This document shows positions 56,701-64,000 of a stretch of 64,000 bases of DNA, piece after piece; the first letter of the stretch is position 1, and each line of letters opens with the position of its first letter. Source of the DNA: Erinaceus europaeus (lineage: Eukaryota > Chordata > Mammalia > Eulipotyphla > Erinaceidae); contig NC_080164.1 of assembly GCF_950295315.1 (NCBI RefSeq), positions 56,745,296 through 56,809,295 of the forward strand. The letters run 5' to 3'. Under the pieces are notes generated by a model. That model did not search any database, had not been told where the DNA came from, and saw nothing but the letters and a program-made list of their open reading frames with translations. The position numbers and the translations under genes were made by a program.

Positions 56701-58470
56701 AAATCAGCAGGATCAGAGACAGAGACGAGGAGAGTTCCTGTGGAGGCAAGGCGGTCAGCTGCAGCATTCCCTTCGGACAGGGAACCAGGAAGAGGGCTGT
56801 GGGAATGAAGGTGCTGAATATATAGTGGTTGGGTTAGAGAAGAGAGCATAGAGGCAATTTGAATCAAGAGAGGGGAAAGTGGGTTGTCATCAATTTTCAC
56901 ATAAGAACGAGCAAGCCATGGAAGTAAGTTAACAGTATACACACTGTCAGAAAAAAGGTTGAAGGATTCTGGTACAGCTTTTAATGCAAGGAAAACAGCA
57001 TAAAGTTCTTTGTACTGAGGGGAATTCTCAGGAAGCTCAGTAAAGAGAGGTTTAGGAGATTGTTTGTCTGGGTAATATATAAGGGCAGCAGCTCCCTTTT
57101 TTCCACCATCAGTGAAGACTGTAGGAGCAGAAGGAATGGGATCTCGAGAGAAAAGTTCAGGTGCTAGTAGAGGCAGAAGAGGTAAAGAAGCTATCAATTT
57201 ATTGGAAGGAAAATGGTTATCTGTTTGTCCTGGAAACCCCAGGAAGCTTATGGCAAAGCGGGAATGATGGCGTATTAGCCACTCTGTATGTGTGAGAGAA
57301 AAGGGAAGAATAATTAAATCCGGTTCTTTCCCTAAGACCTGCACAGACCTATTTCTCCCTTGGCGAACCATGAATGCTAACGCGTCTATCTCAGTGAGGA
57401 GTCTTGGAGTTCCTCCTACTGGCGTGTGAATCCACTCAAGAACCCCATGGTCTTGCCACAATGCCCCTACTACTGTGGGGGTGGAGTTGAAGATTAGAAG
57501 GTTTACCGGAGAAGAGGGAGAGAATCGAACAAGGTGCATATCCTGGAGGGCCTGGTTAACCCTTTCCAGTGCCAAGGAGGCCTCGGGAGTTAACTTACGT
57601 TTTGAGGAGGGCTGTTTGTTTCCTTTTAACAGGTCAAACAGTGGTTGGAGGCAGCTTGTAGGCAGATAGATACTGCCTAAGCCAATTTAAATTTCCTAGA
57701 AAATTTTGTAAAGAAACAAGAGTAAGGTTAGAAGGAAAGGTGACATTAGGTTTTAAGGGACGAATTTGCGTTAAAGAAATCTCAGAACCTAAGAAAGATA
57801 TTGGAGGAATTAGCTGTATCTTCTCAGGAGCTACATTAAGGCCGCTTTTCTTTAATGCAGGAATGAGAAAATCACGTAAGGCATAGAGATCTGTATCTGA
57901 TTTTCCCCATATTAAAATATCATCTGTATAATGAAAAACATTAAGGCCCTTATGAATATATGGGACAAGGGCAGATTTAACAGCCTCCTGACAAATTATA
58001 GGACTGTTGGCCATACCCTGGGGCAGCACCACCCATTCAAATCTGTCAGCAGGGCTGGCATTATTAATAGAAGGAACAGAGAAGGCAAAACGTTTACAAT
58101 CTTGTGGATGCAAGGGAATAGAGAAAAAACAATCTTGTATATCAATAGCTATGATTGGGATTCCTGTGGGAATTGCAGAAGCAAGAGGCAAACCCCTTTG
58201 GGGGGAGCCCCAGACCTGCATGGTTTTATTTACTGCATGGAGATCTTGAAGGACGTGCCATTTTCCCGAGCGCTTTTTAATCACAAAGACAGGAGTATTC
58301 CATGGGCTTCAAGAATGGCGAATGTGTCCTAAGGACAACTGATCTCGGACGAGCTCTTTTAAAATTTCTAGTTTATCCCTAGGTAAAGGCCACTGTTCCA
58401 CCCAGACAGGCTCATTAGAAAGCCAGCTTAAACGGGGTGTTTGGCTACGAACAGTGGCATTTAGTATTGG
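56635..58470 (-). pseudogene. pol: Endogenous retroviral reverse transcriptase and RNase H (pol)
   Basis: From 58470: a thumb-proximal start with WVEQWPLP, then GHIRHS, a stop, and SPWNTPVFVIKKRSGKW. Palm motifs follow: LQDLHAVNK, LPQGMANSP and YTDDILIW (57930-57919), where class II elements usually have another residue at the second position of YXDD. A frame change near 57600-57640 leads to the connection region and RNase H (57575-56640): TDGGKKG, YKELYAVFLAL, LFSDSVYTV and GNAAADRLA, giving the D-E-D-D catalytic set. At least one stop and one frameshift; otherwise long open stretches of 216 and 337 codons, suggesting moderate age. Confidence 0.88.
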
Positions 58471-58559
58471 GGGTGCTGATTAGACCTGGTCTCGCGGGAA
58501 TGGGTGTTACACTCTGCAGAGGCATCTGTGGATATTCTAACATCAAGACATTGTAGAAG

Positions 58560-58899
58560 ATCCCTGCCCAATAGGTTGGTGCTAATATTAGCTACCAAAG
58601 GGCGGAAGTGTCCGGTAGAACCTTCCAGGTCTTCCCACATGAGCGAGTCTCGTGTGGGAAATTATTGGGTCACCCCTCCTACTCCATGCATACTGGGTCC
58701 AGGGATGAGTTTCCAATCTTGGGGAACCTCTTCTTGCCTTAAAATTGTCTTTGCTGCCCCCGTGTCAATCAAAAATTTAAAAGGAATATTGCCAATCTTT
58801 ACTGTCATAGAAGGGTAGCCCCGTTCTAAAACAGGAGTGGTCCACAAAATCTCAGACCCTGAATTTGTACCATTCAGGGGCGAACCATCTTTATGAAAT
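58560..58899 (-). pseudogene. pro: Endogenous retroviral protease (pro)
   Basis: FLIDTGAAKT near 58765 is the retroviral aspartic protease active-site motif, followed by VPQDWKLIPG. A downstream LLGRDLL in the continuation near 58565 is the family's C-terminal GRDLL signature. A stop follows the GVGGVTQ segment at about 58662. No dUTPase domain, which betaretroviruses often carry at the start of pro, is seen between nucleocapsid and protease; the gap is only about 20 codons. Confidence 0.8.
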
Positions 58900-60618
58900 T
58901 GGGACCAACAATCTCTCTTCCAATGAAATCCCTTACGACATTTTGGACAAGCAGTACATGGTCTCTGGCTCCCTGACTGAAAGCGGGGTTGCTCTGGCTA
59001 GAGGCATGGTTTCCTTGACTGGCGGCGTGGTCGCAACTTATCAGGACATTGGTTATGCCAATGTCCTTGGCGACCACACTGAAAGCAGGCCCCATTTTGC
59101 TTGCTTGGGGCAACTGCATAGACCTGTGTCATAGCGGGTGCCCCATAATTGCCTGATGTAAGTTCCTGTGTCGCTAAAATCCAATTATCTGGGTGTAGGT
59201 GTTTAAGATTAAGGCATGCCTGACGGAATTGTGGTATCATGCCTTCCCAGACAATAGAGTGCAGGAGTAGTGAGCGGATGTCAGGATTATAAACCTTTCT
59301 CTTTAAGCTTGTCTTCACCCTTGAGATGAAGCTCGCTAATGATTCATCAGTGCCTTGGCGAATAGAGTTAATGGGGACTGACGAATCTACATTGGGTGGG
59401 GTCACCCTTTCCCATGCTTGTGTTGCGCAGATGCGTACCTGTCAAAATAACCAGTTGGAAACCTGGCTTCTGCCTGCTGAGCTCCAGATTCATAAGCTCC
59501 TTCTCCAAACAAAGCATCAGAATCCCATTCTACCTTTTTGTTACTATTTTCCTGCGACTGTCTAGAGCACTCATTGCGGAAGTATGCCTTCCACTGTAGG
59601 TAGAGGGGGTCTGGGAGTGCAGCACGAGCCGGATCTTTCCAATCTTGGGGCGTGTTAAGATGGTGGTAAAAACTCCTTAAAACGGACTTGGTCCATGGAG
59701 CATGCATTCCGTCATCCCTGACCGCTTCTCTGAGTGTTTTGAGATCTTAGCGGAGTATGGCTGCCACGGCTGAGGGTTTTGTTTAGACGGGGCCACGTTA
59801 ACTGGGAAGGTGTGGATTTGGTTTGATGACACTGGGGAGAGATCTATGGAAGTGGAAGGTGCCGTGGAAACTGCTGTAGTGGCCGCAGGGGAAACTGAAC
59901 ACGTATCTACGGGGATGGAGCTCTTGGGGTGGACTGCAAATGGTTTAAGGTCCTTAAATGCTGAAAAAATATCCTTTAACTCTCGTATCTCAGCCACAAG
60001 GTCTCTTAATGATGACGTATCAGCAGGGGGTGGGGTCAGAGAAGCAGAAGCCTCAGGGGAAGCCAAAACCGGGGCGTTAGGAGGAAGGGCTAGAGAACCG
60101 GAAGACTCAGGGGAAACAGGGGGCGGGGCCATAGAAGCAGAAGGAACTGAACACGTGTCTGCGGGTGAAGGGGTCATGGAAGCCGCAGAAGGGACTGAGC
60201 ACATGTCTGAAGGGACAGAAGTTTGGGTGCTGACTGCAAATCGCTTAGGGCATTTAGGTTGTAAGCACATATCTCTTAACTCTTGTATCTCAGGAGAAGC
60301 TGAACCCTGGGTGGCAGGGGGCGGGGCTGGAGGAGGAGCTTCCGAAAACGTGTATGTGTCTGTGGGAACAGAAGTTCTGGGTCTATCTGCTGATCGCTGA
60401 GGGCAACTTAAGCACATGTGCTTTAACTCTCGTATCTCAGCCTCAAGGTCACTTATCCTCATGGCAGACCACGTTGTACATATCTTGTAAGTGGCGACCA
60501 CAGTTATAAAATTCCAAGAGATAGCAAAAATTAAACCATCTGTGACAGTGTGAATCTGTCCCAGGGCAGAAGGAGATAATAACTGGGACACCTCCTCATA
60601 AAACGAAAAAATTCCCAT
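58900..60618 (-). pseudogene. gag: Endogenous retroviral gag, two frameshifts
   Basis: Start chosen at ATG 60618-60616 (MGIFSF): it has a strong initiation context (A at -3, G at +4), lies 41 bp after the splice donor, and no earlier ATG opens the frame. The first 313 codons are open to 59677. They hold a hydrophobic segment at residues 28-50, three diverged 30-residue repeats at about 62-91, 111-142 and 211-242, and Pro/Ser-rich linkers. Capsid follows in a shifted frame (DWKDPARAALPDP, YLQWKAYFRNE; 59740-59402). A second shift precedes the major homology region INSIRQGTDESLASFISR near 59350. Two zinc knuckles CX2CX4HX4C lie near 59065 and 58935. Normal betaretroviral parts, disabled by frameshifts. 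Confidence 0.85.
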
Positions 60619-60658
60619 GATGGAGGGAGACGCAGGGCCACAGAGGCGGGCGGATGCC

Positions 60659-60667
60659 ACTTACCTG
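60659..60667 (-). promoter_or_regulatory. Candidate major splice donor
   Basis: The minus strand reads CAG|GTAAGT, a perfect donor consensus, between the primer binding site and the gag ATG. This is the usual retroviral place for producing a subgenomic mRNA. Confidence 0.6.
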
Positions 60668-60709
60668 TGTCTGGGCGGCTTTTCTGGACCTCAGGCTGGG
60701 CGTGAGTGT

Positions 60710-60727
60710 GGGACACGTTGGGCGCCA
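60710..60727 (-). other. Primer binding site, tRNA-Lys type
   Basis: The minus strand reads TGGCGCCCAACGTGTCCC, 2 bases after the LTR end. The first 14 bases equal the site used with tRNA-Lys(1,2) in class II retroviruses. The last bases differ from the usual GGGGC. Confidence 0.8.
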
Positions 60728-60729
60728 GA

Positions 60730-61273
60730 TGTTGTTTTCGCTGGGCTAGGTTGTTTTCGCTGGGCTGGCTTCACAGGCGGGTAACAGACAACCAGGGACT
60801 CATGGTTGAGCTGTAGGCAGTATCTCTTTATTCATACAGGATGCAGCGCAATCTAAGACGAGCTAAGATAAACTCAAGTTACCTAAAACTCACAATGCTG
60901 TCTTTATATATACTTGCCAAGTAGGGTGGAAACAGGATGTGACATAGAGAGGGTGGAGAGAAAAGTGACTGGTGAAAATCAGAGTGTGACAAGGAGGTGG
61001 TGGAGCAGGCGAGAATCCTGTCACTTAACCACCAATGCCCTGGAGTGCTTTATGTAAATGTAAAAGTGATTTATGTAAATAGACCAAAGCTTTGAATGGG
61101 ATTAAATCTATCCCTATATAGGCATATGGTTAAGCAGAAGCCAGGGGGAGCTGGCATACTATCCAACAAGCTGGGGAGAGGAATAAGGGGCAAGGAGGCT
61201 TTCTGGGGAACTCCTACCAGTCTCAGAGAGATGATCGGGGTGTTAGCACTGCTCGACCTGCCGTATCCCCACA
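60730..61273 (-). mobile_element. 5' LTR (LTR-B)
   Basis: Plus-strand ends TGTTGTTTTCG at 60730 and CCCCACA at 61273 give TG...CA, 544 bp. The minus strand has TATATATAAA (60914-60903) and AATAAA (60832-60827), with U5 next to the primer binding site. At the U5 end a 19-bp unit based on 'ttgttttcgctgggct' is duplicated (60731-60769). It resembles the solo LTR at 1146-1474 in U5 layout. It does not visibly match LTR-A. Confidence 0.8.
60903..60914 (-). promoter_or_regulatory. LTR-B TATA box
   Basis: TATATATAAAG on the minus strand, about 75 bases before AATAAA at 60832-60827. Confidence 0.6.
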
Positions 61274-61318
61274 TTTCTTTTATTTATTTATTTATTTACT
61301 TATTTATTTATTTATATC
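61274..61318 (+). repeat. (TTTA)n microsatellite at the LTR/L1 junction
   Basis: About ten tttatt-type units between the LTR end and the first recognisable L1 base. An extra A-rich complement suggests expansion from an L1 or insertion-site A-tract. Confidence 0.9.
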
Positions 61319-62871
61319 AGAGATATTGGTCTGTAGTTTTCCTTTTTTGTTGTGTCCCTATCTGCTTTTGGTATCAGGGTGCTGGTGGCTTCATAAAAGG
61401 TGGAAAGGAGTGTTCCTGTTTCTTCGATCTTGTGGAAGAGCTTTAGAAATATAGGTATTAACGGTTTCCTGAAGGTTTTGTAGAATTTGTTTGTAAAGTC
61501 ATCTAGTCCAGGACTCTTGTTGTTGGGAAGACTTTTAATAACTATTTCAATTTCTTTGTCTGTGATTGGTGCATTTAGGTTTTGTAGTTCTTCTTGGTTC
61601 AATTTTGGATGGGCATATGTTTCTAGGAATTCTTTCATTTCTTCCAGATTCTTTCGCTTGGTGGAATATAGTTCTTTATAGAAGTTTCGTTTGATTTTCT
61701 GGATTTCTGTGGTGTCTCCTCTATCATTAACAGTTTTATTTATTTGAGTCTTCTCCCCCCCCATTTTTTTTTAGTGAGTATGGCTAGGGGTTTGTCAATC
61801 TTGTTTAATTTTTCAAAGAACCAACATTTGGCTTTATTGATGGTTCTCTTATTTTCAATGTTATTTGTTTCTGTTCTAATTTTAGTGATTTATGTCCTTC
61901 TGGTTGCTTTAGGGTTTCTTTGTTCCTCTTTCTCTAAGTCCTTAAGGCATGCAGTAAGGTTGCTTATTTGAGCTTTTTATTGTTCTTTAATGAGTGTCCC
62001 TCTCAGTACTGCTTTAGCTATGCCCTAAAAATTTTGATAGCTTATGTCTTCATTTTCATTTGTTTCCAGGAACATTTGAATTTCATGTTCAAATTCTTCT
62101 CTGACCCAGTGATTCTTAAGCAGCATATTGTTGAGCTTCCAAATTCTGTGACTTTTAGTAATTTTGTTTGTTGTTGAATGTTAGCTTTACTACACTGTAG
62201 TCTGGGAAGATACTTGGGATGATTTCAATGCTCTTGAATTTGTAGATGCTGTCTTTGTGTCCTAACATGTGCTCTATCCTTGAGGATGTGCTGTGTGGAT
62301 TTGAAAAGAATGTGTATTCCTGTTTTGGGGGGTGAAGAACTCTGAAATGTCCAGGAGGTCTAGTCTGTCCATCTCTTCATATAATTCTCTTGTTTCTTTG
62401 TTGATTCTCTGCTTTGTTGATCTAAGTGAGAGAGTGGTGTGTTGAAGTCTCCCACTACTATTGCATTACTATTGATGCATTTTTGTAGTTCTTTCAGTAA
62501 ATGTTTGATGTATTTAGAAGAGCACTCACTGGGTGAGTTAATAATTTTAAATCTTCTTGGTTGATTGATCCTCTAATCATTATGTAATGGCCTTGCCTAT
62601 CTTTTATTACTTTATTTAATTTAAAGCCTATGGTGTCAGAGATGAGAATGGCTGTTCCTGCCCATTTTTGTGGTCCATTAGTCTGTATGATGGTTTTCCA
62701 TCCTTTCACTTTAAGTCTGTGTTTGTCTTCTTGGGTCAGGTGGGATTCTTCCACACAGCATATGGTTGGTTTGTATTTTCTGATACACCCTCCCACTCTG
62801 TGCCTTTTAATGGATGAGTTTAAGCCATTGACATTTATTGATATTATGGATTTAATGTATTGTAGTGCCAT
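61312..62871 (-). pseudogene. L1 ORF2 5' part (endonuclease, start of reverse transcriptase)
   Basis: Starts MALQYIKSI, then ISINVNGLNS (endonuclease Asn motif) and a CCVEESHLTQ segment with the catalytic Glu. The middle (61765-62490) is broken by stops. A 150-codon frame (61312-61764) then has LNAPITDKEIE, SLPNNKSPGLDDF and NYRPISL, the entry to the RT domain. The YXDD motif is not reached. Nonautonomous: truncated and frameshifted. Confidence 0.88.
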
Positions 62872-62929
62872 TATTCAATAATTTTTTATTTTCTCTGATA
62901 TATGGCAAGTAGTATGTTGATGTTTTTGT

Positions 62930-63838
62930 TTATAAGAGGTCTTTTAGAACCTCTTTCAGGGCAGGCTTGGTGATGCTTGCCTCTTTTAACTGTTGCCTGT
63001 CTGAGAAGGTTTTGATCCCTCCATCTAGTTTGAATGAAAATCTAGCAGGATATATTATCCTTAGTTGAAACACCTTTTCATTGAGGGCTTGATAGATATC
63101 TTGCCATTCTCTTCTGGCTTTTAAAGTCTGAGTGGAGAAGTCTGCTGATAGTCTTATGGGTTTTCCCCCATATGTGCCTTTTTGTTTTTCTCTTACAGCC
63201 TTTAGGATCCTTTCTTTATCCTTACTTCTTTTCATTGTAACTATGATGTGTCTTGGTGTCTTCAGGTCTGAGTTGATTCTCTTTGGCACTCTCAGACCCT
63301 CTCGGATCTTAATGTCCTTTCTGTTGTTTAGGTCTGGGAAGTTTTCTTCTATAATTTCCTCTAGAATGTTTATTTCCCCTTCCTATCTTTCTTCCTCTGG
63401 TAGGCCAATTATATGAATGATACTTCTTTTTATATGTCTCTGTTGTTTTTTCAGTGTCTCTCAATCTCTTTTTGAGCTCTTCTATCTCTTTTTTTGTTTT
63501 CTGTAGCTCATCCTTTGTCTGGATAATTTTATTTTCTGCTTCTGTTAATCTGCTTTCCCTTCCCTCAGCTTGTTTTTTAGTTCAGTTATAGTATTAGCTT
63601 GTTCTGCTAATTGTTCTTTTAGCTCAGCTGTTTCAGCTTTCAGTTCTCTAATTACCTAGAGGAAGGTAGTATTTTTCTTGAGGGTCTCATCTGTTGTTTC
63701 CCTAATTCTGCTAGCCCTTTCCTTCATAGTTGTCTTCATTTCTGTGATTATTAAGTTTATTATTGCTTGCATACTTTTCTTATCTATGGTTACTTCTGAC
63801 TGATTTGGAGTTTCTTCTGGGCTCCTGTCCTGATTCAT
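62930..63838 (-). pseudogene. L1 ORF1 (RNA-binding chaperone), broken
   Basis: The start MNQDRSPEETP at 63838 and the stop at 62930 give about 300 codons, normal for mammalian ORF1p. The C-terminal half (63289-62930) is open, with KTPRHIIVTM, REKQKGTYGGKPIRLSADFS and QARREWQDIYQALNEK-like sequence, the RRM/CTD region. The N-terminal coiled-coil part (63290-63655) is interrupted, including a stop after DETLKKNTTFL. Confidence 0.85.
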
Positions 63839-64000
63839 TGTGGTAGCAGTTTTATTTGCTCTTGGTTTAACCTTTTTTTTTAATTGATGTGGTTTTTATT
63901 TTTCTGTTCTCTCTGTCTTCAGTTGTTGTGTTTTTAGTTCAAGCCACACTATACTAAATCCCATTCTCAAATGCACTCAGAAACCTCAGAAATTACAACA
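63839..64000 (-). other. L1 5' UTR end
   Basis: The 160 bp upstream of ORF1 on the minus strand, extending out of the window. No repeats of a promoter monomer can be seen in so short a piece. Confidence 0.5.

Larger units (their letters stand above)
53110..61273 (-). mobile_element. Composite class II (betaretrovirus-like) endogenous retrovirus
   Basis: Minus-strand order: LTR (61273-60730), primer binding site, splice donor, gag, pro, RT/RNase H, integrase, noncoding remnant with a second integrase scrap and two SINEs, polypurine tract, LTR (53566-53110). Gag zinc knuckles of CX2CX4HX4C type, the LIDTGA protease motif and the integrase C-terminal WKGPDP segment place it with class II ERVs. 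The two LTRs are of different length (544 and 457 bp) and not evidently homologous. All frames are interrupted. Two later SINEs (54298, 55012) with intact TSDs show the right-to-left order of events: provirus first, SINEs later. Confidence 0.85.
61310..64000 (-). mobile_element. L1 LINE, antisense, truncated in ORF2; 5' part runs off the window
   Basis: Reading leftward from 64000: 5' UTR end, ORF1 (63838-62930), a 58-bp spacer, ORF2 from 62871. Endonuclease and the start of the reverse transcriptase are present, ending at NYRPISL near 61312 where it meets the microsatellite. The remaining ORF2 and the 3' UTR are missing on this side. Confidence 0.88.

Noticed and set aside
59810..60400. 196-codon plus-strand open frame rich in Glu, Gly and Thr
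   Set aside because: It is exactly antisense to the retroviral gag N-terminal repeat region, and its apparent repeats mirror the gag repeats.
50531..64000. The two antisense L1 pieces as one L1 interrupted by the retrovirus
   Set aside because: Both pieces contain the ORF1 end and the ORF2 start, so they overlap in L1 coordinates and must come from two separate L1 copies.

Overview
The window is mammalian nuclear DNA and is made mostly of transposable elements. I found no protein-coding gene of the host, no host exon with convincing splice sites, and no rRNA, tRNA or CRISPR locus. Old placental repeats (MIR, L2, hAT-Charlie DNA elements, L1M) are mixed with very many young tRNA-derived SINEs. 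These have a 'gggagtcgggcggtagcgcagcgg'-type or 'ggtggtggcgcacctggttaagc'-type head and a CT-rich body. I associate these SINEs with hedgehogs (Erinaceidae), so an Erinaceus-like insectivore is the most likely source; that assignment is from memory of the repeat families.

Layout. 1-13 kb: L1M remnant, a solo LTR, a dense SINE cluster and two hAT elements. 13.5-15.4 kb: repeat-poor. 15.5-20.8 kb: SINEs, including two inserted one after the other at one target site, and an L2 split by a SINE pair. 20.8-26.3 kb: repeat-poor apart from two CA microsatellites. 26.3-38.4 kb: SINEs, MIRs and several 5'-truncated copies of an A-tailed dispersed repeat called family X here. 38.4-43.8 kb: repeat-poor, with AT-rich stretches that resemble conserved non-coding DNA. 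43.8-52.7 kb: L1 3' ends, family X copies, nested SINEs and an internally deleted antisense L1. 53.1-61.3 kb: a class II (betaretrovirus-like) endogenous retrovirus on the minus strand. 61.3-64.0 kb: a second antisense L1 carrying ORF2 (5' part) and ORF1.

The retroviral block is the most interesting part. Read on the minus strand it has a 5' LTR, a tRNA-Lys-type primer binding site, a splice donor, gag, protease, reverse transcriptase/RNase H, integrase, a polypurine tract and a 3' LTR. Its two LTRs do not look alike, the outer flanks carry no matching target-site duplication, and a second degraded piece of integrase core lies downstream of the complete integrase. I infer that it is a mosaic of at least two related proviruses. 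All its reading frames are broken and no env gene can be recognised. Gag has an unusual N-terminal part with a hydrophobic segment followed by three diverged repeats in a Pro/Ser-rich region.

Coordinates of old repeats are accurate to roughly 10-30 bases. Where a target-site duplication (TSD) is given, it was read directly from the sequence.
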